64,000 nt of DNA from Arthrobacter sp. DNA4 (GCF_024362385.1 NZ_CP101466.1:2294001-2358000); one strand, 5' to 3'; counted from the first letter of the stretch, positions 37,607-48,011 are shown. Program-made: numbers and translations. Notes: a model not told the origin generated them from the sequence alone.

Positions 37607-38116
37607 ATGGATTCAATTTTCGTCAATGGAACCGTCGGTGCAGGAAAGTCCACCCTTGCTGATGCGCTAAGCGCGGCTGAACGGGGACGTCACGCTGTCA
37701 TCGATCTGGACGCAATTCGGAGGCTGGTCCCCGCGCCCGAAACGGACCGGTTCAACCATGAACTCGCACTGCTCAATCTCCAGAACCTCACGAACAACTA
37801 TCGGGCTGCGGGAGCAACTCGGTTCATTCTCGCAGGGGTCATCGAGTCAGAAGCTGAAATACCCCGCTACGTCGCAGCCCTGGGTTCCGTTCGAATGTTC
37901 GTCTGCCGTCTCGTGGCTCGTCCAGAGGTGCTGGAGTCGCGCTTGCGCTTCCGCCATCGGGACGATCCGGAAGGCCTCGCCTGGCACCTGGACCGCGTCA
38001 ACGGATTGTCAAAAATCCTTGAAGCTGCAGAGACCGATGATCTGGTACTGGACTCCTCCGACATTCCTGCCGTAGAGCTGGCGGTGGCTGTTCGGCGGGC
38101 TGCTTACTGGGACTGA
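37607..38116 (+). CDS. Small P-loop ATPase/kinase-like protein
   Basis: A 169-residue P-loop protein. The Walker A motif FVNGTVGAGKST is close to the N-terminus, and a Walker B-like VIDLDAIR follows. Arg-rich lid residues occur near ESRLRFRHRDDPEG. It resembles small nucleoside or shikimate-kinase-like proteins found singly in actinobacteria. No specific substrate can be assigned. GGGAGGA lies seven bases before the ATG. It follows the propeller gene by 37 bases and may be co-transcribed. Confidence 0.8.
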   Translation: MDSIFVNGTVGAGKSTLADALSAAERGRHAVIDLDAIRRLVPAPETDRFNHELALLNLQNLTNNYRAAGATRFILAGVIESEAEIPRYVAALGSVRMFVCRLVARPEVLESRLRFRHRDDPEGLAWHLDRVNGLSKILEAAETDDLVLDSSDIPAVELAVAVRRAAYWD

Positions 38117-38194
38117 TCCCGGGAGCGCCGGCCCCACCGAACACGAACTCTGCTGGTCTGTACAGAGGCTGCCGGCGCACGGGAGACTGGCGCC

Positions 38195-38758
38195 ATGCGG
38201 AAACTGACCTTCGCCATGAATGTGAGCGTGGACGGCTACATCGCAGCGCCCGGCGACGACCTCGGCTGGAGCGTACCGAGCGATGAGCTGTTCCAATGGT
38301 GGTCCGACCGGGTCGCAGCGACGGGCCTGGCGCTGTACGGCCGCAAACTCTGGGAGACCATGAGCTCGCACTGGCCGACCGCCGACCAGCAGCCTGGCGC
38401 CACACCGGCGCAGATCGAGTTCGCCCACCGCTGGCGGGACATGCCGAAGGTGGTGTTCTCCTCGACGATCAGCACCGTCGACTGGAATGCACGCCTGGTC
38501 ACCGGCGATCCGGTCGCCGAAATCATCCGCCTCAAGGCCGGCGAGGGCGGTCCCATGGACATCGTCGGCGCCACACTCGCCGCGGCGGCCATGCGCGCCG
38601 GGCTGATCGACGAGTACGTGACCGTCACTCATCCGGTCCTGCTGGGAGGCGGCACACCGTTCTTCACGGCCCTGGAAGGCAGGATGAACCTGGGCCTGGT
38701 GGAGACCCGGACATTTCCCGGTGGCGTGATCCTGACCAGGTACCAGGCCAGGCGCTGA
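38195..38758 (+). CDS. Dihydrofolate reductase-family protein (RibD C-terminal domain-like)
   Basis: A 187-residue single-domain protein of the RibD_C/DHFR-like superfamily. Features are MNVSVDGYIAAPGDDLGW at the N-terminus, LYGRKLWETMSSHW, and GATLAAAAMRAGLIDEY and HPVLLGGGTPFF near the C-terminus, which form the NADPH-binding fold. These stand-alone proteins are probably NADPH reductases of unknown substrate. It lies 78 bases after the kinase gene. Confidence 0.88.
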   Translation: MRKLTFAMNVSVDGYIAAPGDDLGWSVPSDELFQWWSDRVAATGLALYGRKLWETMSSHWPTADQQPGATPAQIEFAHRWRDMPKVVFSSTISTVDWNARLVTGDPVAEIIRLKAGEGGPMDIVGATLAAAAMRAGLIDEYVTVTHPVLLGGGTPFFTALEGRMNLGLVETRTFPGGVILTRYQARR

Positions 38759-38819
38759 GTTCCCCGCGTCTCATCCAGCAAGGGCCGCGACCGGTTGAGC
38801 TCCCGGCTAGGCTCGGTGC

Positions 38820-39389
38820 GTGGAGATACGCGAGGCGACGCTGACTGATCTGCTTACTGTGAATGCAATTTGTGATGCGAGCGGCCGCCCACACTGGAAA
38901 GCGGAGGCGTTTGACCACTCAGGTGACCGGGCCATCCTGGCAGCGGCCGTACGGGGTGAAATTGTCGGGATGGCCAAAACGCACTTTCATGGCGAGCCTG
39001 ATGCCGACGTCCCCGCGGGGCACTTCCTCGGCGGGATTGAGGTCGCCCCGGATTTCCGGCGGAGGGGAATTGGCTCCGCTCTCACTCGGGCACGGATGGA
39101 TTGGATCTGGGCCCGCGCCACCAGCGTTTTCTACTTTGCGAACGAGCACAACACCGCGTCAATCGCGATGCACGAGGCTTTGGGCTTCCGGCCGGTTGGC
39201 CGCTTCCCGTCGATTCACGGGGTGACCGCGGACGACGGCCGGTCCGGGTTAATCCTCTTTGCAGCCTCACGCCGGGGGATAGAGGCCGGACGTCCCGGAG
39301 ACACCTTTACAGCAGTCCGCCTTCCAGACGCTTGGTGGCAGCACGTTCCACAAGGATGGGTACCAAGCTCCGCACGGGGCCGGCGTTGA
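38820..39389 (+). CDS. GNAT-family N-acetyltransferase
   Basis: A 189-residue GNAT. The acetyl-CoA-binding loop is VAPDFRRRGIGSALT (motif A) and the C-terminal part NEHNTASIAMHEALGFRPVGR is typical motif B. The substrate is unknown. The start is a GTG at 38820. The recognisable fold ends near residue 155; the last 35 residues are atypical and their coding DNA overlaps the three-helix gene on the other strand by 83 bases. That suggests the GNAT stop was lost and the protein extended. Confidence 0.85.
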   Translation: MEIREATLTDLLTVNAICDASGRPHWKAEAFDHSGDRAILAAAVRGEIVGMAKTHFHGEPDADVPAGHFLGGIEVAPDFRRRGIGSALTRARMDWIWARATSVFYFANEHNTASIAMHEALGFRPVGRFPSIHGVTADDGRSGLILFAASRRGIEAGRPGDTFTAVRLPDAWWQHVPQGWVPSSARGRR

Positions 39390-39507
39390 AGACCGAGTAT
39401 TCCTCGCAGACGGCGTCTTCGACGTCCGTCCGGGAACGTCCGGGAAACTTGCCCGCAAGCGTGTTGATGACGGATACCAGTGCTTGTTGTTCCTCACCCC
39501 GCTCCAT
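39307..39507 (-). CDS. Three-helix bundle dimerization domain protein
   Basis: A 66-residue protein (74 if a TTG at 39531 is used). The sequence EEQQALVSVINTLAGKFPGR, then DVEDAVCEEYSVF and VRSLVPILVERAATKRL, fits the short three-helix family found in many copies in Arthrobacter relatives. Function unknown. GAGGTGGG just before the ATG at 39507 supports that start. The 3' end overlaps the GNAT gene in antisense by 83 bases. Confidence 0.7.
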   Translation of the reverse strand: MERGEEQQALVSVINTLAGKFPGRSRTDVEDAVCEEYSVFNAGPVRSLVPILVERAATKRLEGGLL

Positions 39508-39657
39508 GCCCACCTCTTCGTCGAATTCCAACTTGCCTAGCCTGTCTAGTATTTAGGGTGTCAAGCAAAAAGTCCAACACCAAGGTCCCGCTCATCACCA
39601 ACTTCCGGTGGGGGGAGGCCTCGACCCGGACAACGCGGGCTTGGTAGCGTGTGGCCC

Positions 39658-40095
39658 ATGCCCATCAAACTCGAGAATGTAGGCATCGCGGTCCGCGATT
39701 TGGAAGAGGCCGTCGCCTTCTTTACCGACCTGGGGCTCACTGTCCTGGGCCGGCAGACTGTGAGCGGGGAATGGGCCGATACCGCCGTCGGGCTCGACGG
39801 CAATCACGCCCGGATTGCCATGCTCCAAACGCCGGATGGCAACGGCCGCCTCGAGCTCTTTGAATACATCCACCCCGACGCGATCGAGACTGGGCCCACC
39901 CTGCCCAACGAGATCGGCATGCACCGCGTTGCCTTCTCGGTTGACGACATTGGCCAGGCTCTCGAGATCGCCGCACGGCACGGCTGCCATCCCCTGCGTG
40001 GCGTCGCAACGTACGAAAACGCCTACAAGCTCAGCTACGTGCGGGGCCCCAGCGGCATCATTGTGATGTTCGCGGAGGACCTGACGAAGGGCTGA
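39658..40095 (+). CDS. VOC-family (glyoxalase/bleomycin resistance-like) protein
   Basis: A 145-residue vicinal-oxygen-chelate protein made of two beta-alpha-beta-beta-beta modules. The first starts KLENVGIAVRDLEEAVAFF, the second GMHRVAFSVDDIGQALEIA, ending SGIIVMFAEDL. It has candidate metal ligands in ELFEY and MHRVAF. It could be a lyase, epimerase or binding protein; substrate unknown. The ATG at 39658 was preferred to a GTG at 39649. Upstream, 39532-39657 holds no gene. Confidence 0.85.
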   Translation: MPIKLENVGIAVRDLEEAVAFFTDLGLTVLGRQTVSGEWADTAVGLDGNHARIAMLQTPDGNGRLELFEYIHPDAIETGPTLPNEIGMHRVAFSVDDIGQALEIAARHGCHPLRGVATYENAYKLSYVRGPSGIIVMFAEDLTKG

Positions 40096-40191
40096 GCCTG
40101 CAGGCGGCCTGCAATATACTCCGAATATGCCCATCACGCACCCAGCCCCCAATGCTCAACGCCCTGATCACAAGATTCGCGGGGGCCAGCT

Positions 40192-41205
40192 GTGAGCGGC
40201 GGCCTCGTAGCCTTGCTGGATGACGTCGCAGCCCTGGCGCGCATCGCGGCAGCATCAGTGGACGACGTCGCAGCCGGCGCAGCCAAGGCAGGGGCCAAAG
40301 CTGCCGGCGTCGTCATCGACGACGCCGCGGTCACACCGCAGTACGTCTCAGGTGCGGACCCGTCACGCGAACTGCCGATGATCAAGAAGATCTTCTGGGG
40401 CTCCATCCGGAACAAGCTCCTGATCATCCTGCCCGCCTTGCTGCTCATCAGCGCCTTCATCCCCTGGATCATCCCGTTCATCCTCATGCTCGGCGGCACC
40501 TACCTCTGCTACGAGGGCGCCGAGAAGGTCTGGCACAAGCTCCGCGGCGGCCACCACGAGGAGGAAGAAGCGCCGGCAGTGGAACGCGGGCACGACGCCG
40601 AGGCCAAGGTCGTCAAAGGCGCCATCACCACCGACTTCATCCTGTCCTGCGAGATCATGGTCATCTCCATGAACGAGGTGGCGACAGAATCCATCTGGGT
40701 CCGTGCGTTCATCCTGGTCCTGGTGGCATTCGCCATCACGGTGCTCGTGTACGGCGCCGTCGCGCTCATCGTCAAGATGGACGACATCGGTGTGCACTTG
40801 GCTGCCAAGGACTCTCCCCGCTCCAAGCGGTTCGGGAGGTTGCTGGTCAGGGGAATGCCCGCCGTGCTGGCCACCATCACCTTCGTCGGAACGATCGCCA
40901 TGCTGTGGGTTGGCGGCCACATCATGCTGCAGGGCGCGCATGACCTCGGCTGGCACGCACCCTACGACCTGGTCCACGCGCTTGAGCACCCGGTGGCCGC
41001 AGTCGCGGTTGTCGGCGGTCTTTTGGCCTGGCTTGTCAACACCCTGTGCTCAACGGTCGTCGGGCTCGCCTGGGGCCTCATCGTCATGGCGGTGGTGGGC
41101 CCGCTTCTGAAAGTGCTGCCGTTCGGCAAAGCCAAGGGCGGCCACAATGAGGCGGCCGCGCCTGCCGGGAACGGCGGACACCGGCCCGCCGAGCACAAAG
41201 ACTGA
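40192..41205 (+). CDS. DUF808 membrane protein
   Basis: A 337-residue DUF808 (YedI-like) inner-membrane protein. The conserved N-terminus GGLVALLDDVAALARIAAASVDDVA (quoted in two overlapping parts) is followed by about seven membrane helices, including LLIILPALLLISAFIPWIIP and the loop LCYEGAEKVWHKL. The C-terminus is Gly/His-rich. Function unknown across bacteria. The GTG start follows GGGGGCCAGCT. It is a single gene converging on the photolyase-like gene, 24 bases apart. Confidence 0.92.
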   Translation: MSGGLVALLDDVAALARIAAASVDDVAAGAAKAGAKAAGVVIDDAAVTPQYVSGADPSRELPMIKKIFWGSIRNKLLIILPALLLISAFIPWIIPFILMLGGTYLCYEGAEKVWHKLRGGHHEEEEAPAVERGHDAEAKVVKGAITTDFILSCEIMVISMNEVATESIWVRAFILVLVAFAITVLVYGAVALIVKMDDIGVHLAAKDSPRSKRFGRLLVRGMPAVLATITFVGTIAMLWVGGHIMLQGAHDLGWHAPYDLVHALEHPVAAVAVVGGLLAWLVNTLCSTVVGLAWGLIVMAVVGPLLKVLPFGKAKGGHNEAAAPAGNGGHRPAEHKD

Positions 41206-41229
41206 CAGGTGCCGCATCCGCCGCGCGTT

Positions 41230-42294
41230 TCAGAACGCGTAGCGGATGCGGCAGTACGGCGCGATGTCCTGAATGAGCGCGGTCAGCTGCCGCACATAGC
41301 CTGCCTTGGCCCGTGACCGGTAGCGGACGTTGTTGAAACCGTTGGACGAGGTTTTCGACTCCTGGAGGTCGGGACGCCACAGGACGTTCTCAGCCTGCGG
41401 ATGCCAGCCCAGGTTGACCTCGTGCAGCTGCTCGTTGTGGGTCAGGAAAATGACCTCCGCCGCGAGCTGGGCCTTGGCTGCCTCCGTCAACGTCGCGTCG
41501 AGTTGGCGGAGCAGCGCCTCCCAGTCGGCCAGCCAAGTGTCGGTGATGATGACGGGGGAGAAGTTCACATGCACTTCGTAGCCGGCCTCGACAAACTCGT
41601 TGATCGCTGCCATCCGTTCCGCCACGGGCGACGTCCGGACGTCAATGGACTTGGCCAGGTCCGCCGGCATCAGGGAGAAGCGGATCCGGGTGTGCCCGCC
41701 ATGGTCCCACCCCAGCATCTCCGGATTGACGAACTTGGTGGCGAAGGACAGCTTGGCGTTGGGCAGTTCGCGGAAAAGCCCCACAAGCTCCTCGACGTTG
41801 GGGCTGATCAGCGCATCCACCGAACAGTCGCTGTTTTCGCCGATGTCGTAGACCCACAGCTCCGGGTCGCACTGGTTGGGCTCCAGCTTGAGCCCCTGGC
41901 GGGTGGCGTGCCGCTCCAGCGTCGCAGCGATCTGGTCGATGTTGGCGAACACCGTAATTGGATTGCTGTAGCCCTTGTGCCGGGGAACGTAGCAGTAGGC
42001 GCACGCCATGGCGCAGCCGTTCGCCGTGGAAGGTGCAATGAAGTCCGCCGAGCGGCCATTGGGTTTGACGGTCAGCGACTTTTTGATCCCCAGGACCAGC
42101 GCCTCCGTCTTGATCCGTGACCAGCGCGGCACGTTGGTTTCGTCACCGTGCAGGTCCGGGATGTTCCAATGGCTGTCCACCAGTACGACGTCGGCGTCCG
42201 GCCAGCGCGCTACGATCTGCCGGCCCCGGGGCAGCTCCAGGGCGGCTGGCTGTGCGTAAATACGCCGGATCTGGAGCAGCCGATCGAATTCCAT
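41230..42294 (-). CDS. Spore photoproduct lyase-family radical SAM protein
   Basis: A 354-residue radical SAM protein. The cluster motif is Cys94-x3-Cys98-x2-Cys101 (ANGCAMACAYCYVPRHKGY), the SplB-type spacing. Further SplB-like regions are FATKFVNPEML, RIRFSLMPADLAKSID and EVHVNFSPVIITDTWL. Spore photoproduct lyase reverses a UV thymine lesion in endospores, but this host group makes none, so the lesion or substrate is likely different. Homologues without sporulation occur in other actinobacteria. The ATG start is followed by well-conserved sequence. Confidence 0.88.
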   Translation of the reverse strand: MEFDRLLQIRRIYAQPAALELPRGRQIVARWPDADVVLVDSHWNIPDLHGDETNVPRWSRIKTEALVLGIKKSLTVKPNGRSADFIAPSTANGCAMACAYCYVPRHKGYSNPITVFANIDQIAATLERHATRQGLKLEPNQCDPELWVYDIGENSDCSVDALISPNVEELVGLFRELPNAKLSFATKFVNPEMLGWDHGGHTRIRFSLMPADLAKSIDVRTSPVAERMAAINEFVEAGYEVHVNFSPVIITDTWLADWEALLRQLDATLTEAAKAQLAAEVIFLTHNEQLHEVNLGWHPQAENVLWRPDLQESKTSSNGFNNVRYRSRAKAGYVRQLTALIQDIAPYCRIRYAF

Positions 42295-42505
42295 GACCCC
42301 ATTCTGCTTGAACCTCCGGGGCGCAGCCGGCAGTTAAGCCCACGGCACCAAGCACCGGACTGCCGGAAGTTTCTGCTGCTGAAACTGGCGTGGCCCGCCG
42401 GACGGTAGACTGGACTGTGCCGTTCTCCGGCCACTCTGCCCCAGCGTCCCTTCGCACACAGTGCGCGGACCGTGGCGTTCCCTGTTGTGAAAGGCCTTAC
42501 CTGCT

Positions 42506-44104
42506 GTGATTACTGTCCAGGATCTTGAACTGCGCGCCGGTGCCCGGCTCCTCATGGACCAGGTGAGCTTCCGCATCGATAAAGGGGACAAGATCGGCCT
42601 GGTGGGCCGGAACGGCGCTGGCAAGACCACGCTGACCCGTGTCCTCGCGGGCGAAGGCCTGCCCGCCGCCGGCAAGGTGACCCGCAGCGGCGAAATCGGG
42701 TACCTGCCCCAGGACCCACGGACCCCCGACATGGAACAGTTGGCGCGGGACCGGATCCTTTCCGCCCGCGGCCTGGACATTGTCGTCGGCAAACTGCGCA
42801 AGGCGCACGACGAAATGGCAAGCGAGGACGCCGACGTCCAGCGCAAGGCCATGAACCGGTACGACCGGCTGGAATCCGAGTTCCTCGCCGCCGGCGGCTA
42901 CGCGGCCGAGGCCGAAGCAGCCTCCATCTGTTCCAACCTTGCCCTCCCTGACCGGCTGCTGAACCAGCCGCTCAAGACGCTTTCCGGCGGACAGCGGCGC
43001 CGTGTGGAGCTTGCCCGCATCCTGTACTCGGATGCCGAGACCATGCTCCTGGACGAACCGACGAACCACCTCGACGCCGATTCCATTGCCTGGCTGCGTG
43101 ACTTCCTGAAGAACCACCAAGGCGGCCTGATCGTGATCAGCCACGACACGGACCTGCTGGAAGCCACCGTGAACAAGGTGTTCCTGCTCGATGCCAACCG
43201 TGCCCAGATCGACTTTTACAACATGGACTGGAAGCGCTACCTGCTGCAGCGGGAAACTGACGAGCGGGCCCGGAAGCGTGAACGGGCCAACGCCGAAAAG
43301 AAGGCACAAGTCCTCATGGACCAGGCCAACAAGATGCGGGCGAAGGCCACCAAGGCCGTCGCCGCGCAGAACATGGCCAAACGCGCCGAGCGGCTGCTCA
43401 GCGGACTGGAAGCTGTCCGCGAACAGGACCGCGTGGCAGCCCTGCGGTTCCCGGATCCGTCACCCTGCGGCAAGACCCCGCTCACCGCGGACGGGCTCAG
43501 CAAGTCCTACGGGTCGCTGGAGATCTTCACGGACGTGGACCTGGCCATCGACCGTGGCTCCAAAGTGGTCATCCTTGGCCTCAACGGTGCCGGCAAGACC
43601 ACCCTGCTGCGCATGCTCGCCGGTGTGGACACCCCCGACACCGGTGAGGTCATCCCGGGGCACGGCCTCAAAGTGGGCTACTACGCCCAGGAACACGAAA
43701 CCCTGGACCACAACCGCACCGTGCTGGAGAACATGCGCTCGTCCGCACCGGACATGAAGGACGCCGAGGTACGGGGCATCCTGGGCTCATTCCTGTTTTC
43801 CGGTGACGACGTCGACAAGCCCGCAGGCGTGCTCTCCGGTGGTGAGAAGACCCGCCTGGCCCTCGCCACCATCGTGGCCTCAAGCGCCAACGTCCTCCTC
43901 CTCGACGAGCCCACCAACAACCTGGACCCCGCCAGCCGCGCCGAGATCCTCGGCGCCCTCCGCAACTACACCGGCGCCGTCGTCCTGGTCAGCCACGACG
44001 AAGGTGCTGTCGAGGCCCTGAACCCCGAACGGGTTGTCATGCTTCCGGATGGCGTTGAAGACCTCTGGAACGAGGACTACCTGGACCTGATCACCCTCGC
44101 CTAG
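42506..44104 (+). CDS. ABC-F family ATPase (Ettaqualc/EttA-like translation factor)
   Basis: A soluble ABC-F protein of 532 residues with two nucleotide-binding domains (Walker A GRNGAGKTT near residue 34 and GLNGAGKTT near residue 357; signatures TLSGGQRRRVEL and VLSGGEKTRLAL). A charged linker of about 80 residues joins them (RKRERANAEKKAQVL), where ABC-F proteins touch the ribosome exit site. No membrane domain. Members relieve ribosome stalling or give antibiotic resistance; which of these applies cannot be decided. GTG start with GAAAGG about 11 bases upstream. Its stop overlaps the YbaK-like gene in a shared CTAG. Confidence 0.92.
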   Translation: MITVQDLELRAGARLLMDQVSFRIDKGDKIGLVGRNGAGKTTLTRVLAGEGLPAAGKVTRSGEIGYLPQDPRTPDMEQLARDRILSARGLDIVVGKLRKAHDEMASEDADVQRKAMNRYDRLESEFLAAGGYAAEAEAASICSNLALPDRLLNQPLKTLSGGQRRRVELARILYSDAETMLLDEPTNHLDADSIAWLRDFLKNHQGGLIVISHDTDLLEATVNKVFLLDANRAQIDFYNMDWKRYLLQRETDERARKRERANAEKKAQVLMDQANKMRAKATKAVAAQNMAKRAERLLSGLEAVREQDRVAALRFPDPSPCGKTPLTADGLSKSYGSLEIFTDVDLAIDRGSKVVILGLNGAGKTTLLRMLAGVDTPDTGEVIPGHGLKVGYYAQEHETLDHNRTVLENMRSSAPDMKDAEVRGILGSFLFSGDDVDKPAGVLSGGEKTRLALATIVASSANVLLLDEPTNNLDPASRAEILGALRNYTGAVVLVSHDEGAVEALNPERVVMLPDGVEDLWNEDYLDLITLA

Positions 44105-44577
44105 CGCACCGTCAGTTCCAGGGCCCCGGTCATGCGGAGCAGCTCCTGGTAGGTGATGCTGAACATCGAGTTGTGGTCACCTGCTCCAGCCCACAGCAGA
44201 CCGTGGGCCTGCAGGGTTTCGTCCAGCAGGGTCCGGATTCTCTGTGGGTGGCCTACAGGGGCGACCCCGCCAACTTCCTGCCCGGTATGGTCCAGGACGA
44301 AAGCGGGGGAGGCGCGGCGGATTTTGCCGGTGCCAAGCTGGGCCGCCACCAGCGCAGTGTCCACCCTGGCCGCCCCGCTGGCGAGGATCAGCAGGGGTAC
44401 GCCGCCGACGTCGAAGATGAGGCTGTTGGTGATGGCCGCAAGATCGCATTCGAGCGCCTGCGCTGCTGCCGCCGCCGTGGGAACTCCGGCCGGAAAGGTC
44501 CGCACAGTATCCCCGACACCGGCCTCCACCAGGGCCGAGCGCACCAAGGCGACCGGGCCGCCGTCGTACGTTGCCAT
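44101..44577 (-). CDS. YbaK/EbsC-family aminoacyl-tRNA deacylase-like protein
   Basis: A 158-residue editing-domain protein. Family features are LECDLAAITNSLIFDVGG, the Lys-containing GTGKIRRASPAFVLDHTG, and EVGGVAPVGHPQRIRTLLDE. Relatives remove mischarged amino acids from tRNA. It ends four bases inside the convergent ABC-F gene and starts just upstream of the SURF1 gene stop (three bases apart), so it is the last gene of the DUF3099-87 aa-SURF1 unit. Confidence 0.9.
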   Translation of the reverse strand: MATYDGGPVALVRSALVEAGVGDTVRTFPAGVPTAAAAAQALECDLAAITNSLIFDVGGVPLLILASGAARVDTALVAAQLGTGKIRRASPAFVLDHTGQEVGGVAPVGHPQRIRTLLDETLQAHGLLWAGAGDHNSMFSITYQELLRMTGALELTVR

Positions 44578-44580
44578 GCT

Positions 44581-45459
44581 TTAGTACCCCTGCGCGTCCA
44601 GGAGGGCGTCTTCTTCTTCCTCCGCTGTCGCCTTCCGGCGCTTGCGCGGAGGTGCCGGCTGGCGGCGGGCCGCAGGGACAGCGGAGTGGACCCCCCGGTC
44701 CAGGACCATCTCTTCCTGGTCCTCGGCGTCGATGGCTGCGTTGCGTGCCTGCTGCCGCGCCGCATAGCCGAAGCCCACGAACATCAGCACCCCGAAAGCG
44801 AACCACTGCAGCGAGTAGGACAAGTGCGTCCCCTCATCCGTGGACGGCTTGGGGAAGGCAACCGGCATCTCCGCCGGTGCCGGCGTTTCCGAGGCCAGCT
44901 GGCCGTACGCACCCGTCATCAGGGGATAACCCAGCTGCGACGAGTAGGTGGGAAGGTCAATGGATGCCAGCTGCCCCTCGGGCGCCCCGCGCTGCAGTTC
45001 CGGCTCACCATGCTTCAAACGTACGACGGCGGTCACGTCACCGGAGGGCGGGGCCGGCACAGAGTCGGGGCTACCTGGATTCTTGTTGCCGATGGGCAGC
45101 CAGCCGCGGTCAATGACAACGGTTTCACCCGTGGTGAGGCGGAACGGGACCACCACCTCGTACCCGGGCTGCCCATTGAGCGGCCGGTTGCGGACAATCC
45201 GCTGCCCGGCGGCATCGTAGGAGCCTTTCAGCTCGACCTGGGTCCATTCCTTGGCCGGGTCCAGCTGGGTGAACTGGTCCCGTGCCTGGGCAAAGGGAAT
45301 GGGAGTCGCCGAGTAATTGCTGACGACGCGGTTGATTTCGGCCAGGGTCTCCGCGCGCCGGTCCATCTGCCAGCGGCCCAGGAAAACGCACGCGGTGGCA
45401 AAGATGGCGGCCAGCAGGAGATAGCCCAGCCACTTGCTGGAAAAGAGGAAACGGTACAT
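44581..45459 (-). CDS. SURF1-family cytochrome oxidase biogenesis protein
   Basis: A 292-residue SURF1 protein with an N-terminal helix (about residues 10-27), a large extracytoplasmic domain (NRPLNGQPGYEVVVPF and VIDRGWLP are the SURF1 signatures), and a C-terminal helix (LQWFAFGVLMFVGFGYAA). A Lys/Glu-rich cytoplasmic tail follows, as is common in actinobacteria. It assists assembly of cytochrome aa3 oxidase and fits the presence of ctaA and ctaB in the window. It starts one base after the stop of the upstream 87-residue gene. Confidence 0.92.
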   Translation of the reverse strand: MYRFLFSSKWLGYLLLAAIFATACVFLGRWQMDRRAETLAEINRVVSNYSATPIPFAQARDQFTQLDPAKEWTQVELKGSYDAAGQRIVRNRPLNGQPGYEVVVPFRLTTGETVVIDRGWLPIGNKNPGSPDSVPAPPSGDVTAVVRLKHGEPELQRGAPEGQLASIDLPTYSSQLGYPLMTGAYGQLASETPAPAEMPVAFPKPSTDEGTHLSYSLQWFAFGVLMFVGFGYAARQQARNAAIDAEDQEEMVLDRGVHSAVPAARRQPAPPRKRRKATAEEEEDALLDAQGY

Positions 45460-47028
<1,569 letters not shown>

Positions 47029-47168
47029 CCCTTCAGCCTCCGACGCTGCAGGGAACTAGCCCCGCGGTCCTTATTTGTCGAAGTCAGACAACGGATATTG
47101 GCCATGGCCGCTGGCATGATGGACTGCAGGCCACAACGATTTAGATGTTTCGAACAAAGGAAGCTCGT

Positions 47169-47933
47169 ATGGGACTGCTGGACAACAAGACGGCGATCGT
47201 CACCGGATCATCGCGGGGCATTGGCGCCGACGTAGCCAAGATCCTCGCCTCGGAGGGCGCCGCCGTCGTGGTCAATTACCGCCAGAAGGCGCCCCGCGCC
47301 AACAAAGTGGTACAGGGCATCGAAGCCGGTGGCGGGCGGGCCGTCGCGGTCGGCGCGGACCTCACCACGCAGGAGGGTGTGCAGGCCCTGGCCAGCGCCG
47401 CCATGGAGAACTTCGGGTCCCTGGACATCCTGGTCCTGAACGCCTCCGGCGGCATGGAGACCGGGATGGGGGAGGACTACGCGCTCAAGCTGAACCGCGA
47501 CGCGCAGGTGAACATGCTCAACGCGGCAGTGCCCCTGATGAAGGAAGGCTCGCGCGTGGTCTTCGTGACCAGCCACCAGGCCCACTTCATCAACACCGTC
47601 CCCACCATGCCGGCATACGAGCCGGTGGCCCGCAGCAAGCGCGCCGGCGAGGACGCACTCCGGGACCTGATCCCCAACCTGGCGGAGAAGGGCATCTCCC
47701 TGGTGGTGGTGTCCGGCGACATGATCGAGGGCACGGTCACCGCCACGCTCCTGGACCGCTCCACCCCGGGCGCCATCGAAGCCCGCCGCGCCGAAGCCGG
47801 GAAGCTTTACTCGGTGGAGGAGTTCGCGCAGGTTGTAGCCGGAATGGCAACGGCCGACGTCGAGTCCGGCCACACGGAGTACGCCGGCGGTGCCGACTAC
47901 TTCGGCAAGAGCGCCGGGCAGGCTTCCAGCTAA
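47169..47933 (+). CDS. SDR-family oxidoreductase with FabI-like Tyr-x6-Lys spacing
   Basis: A 254-residue SDR. The N-terminus IVTGSSRGIGADVA is the classical glycine-rich motif. The active site has Ser135 and YEPVARSK with Tyr150 and Lys157, six residues between instead of the usual three. That spacing is typical of FabI/InhA enoyl-ACP reductases. The position after fabG mirrors fabG1-inhA of mycobacteria, so a role as an enoyl reductase is possible but unproven. The ATG at 47169 has AAGGAAG upstream. A strong hairpin follows. Confidence 0.85.
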   Translation: MGLLDNKTAIVTGSSRGIGADVAKILASEGAAVVVNYRQKAPRANKVVQGIEAGGGRAVAVGADLTTQEGVQALASAAMENFGSLDILVLNASGGMETGMGEDYALKLNRDAQVNMLNAAVPLMKEGSRVVFVTSHQAHFINTVPTMPAYEPVARSKRAGEDALRDLIPNLAEKGISLVVVSGDMIEGTVTATLLDRSTPGAIEARRAEAGKLYSVEEFAQVVAGMATADVESGHTEYAGGADYFGKSAGQASS

Positions 47934-47950
47934 GCAGCAGCGGGCAGATG

Positions 47951-47983
47951 GCCCCCGCCGCCGGGTAATCCGGCGGCGGGGGC
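47951..47983 (+). terminator. Terminator after the second SDR gene
   Basis: A perfect 14-bp stem (GCCCCCGCCGCCGG at 47951-47964 with its complement at 47970-47983) and a GTAAT loop, followed by CGCCTTTGTT. It lies between the convergent SDR and serB genes. Confidence 0.8.
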
Positions 47984-48011
47984 CGCCTTTGTTATGAGGC
48001 GTTGCGGGGGC

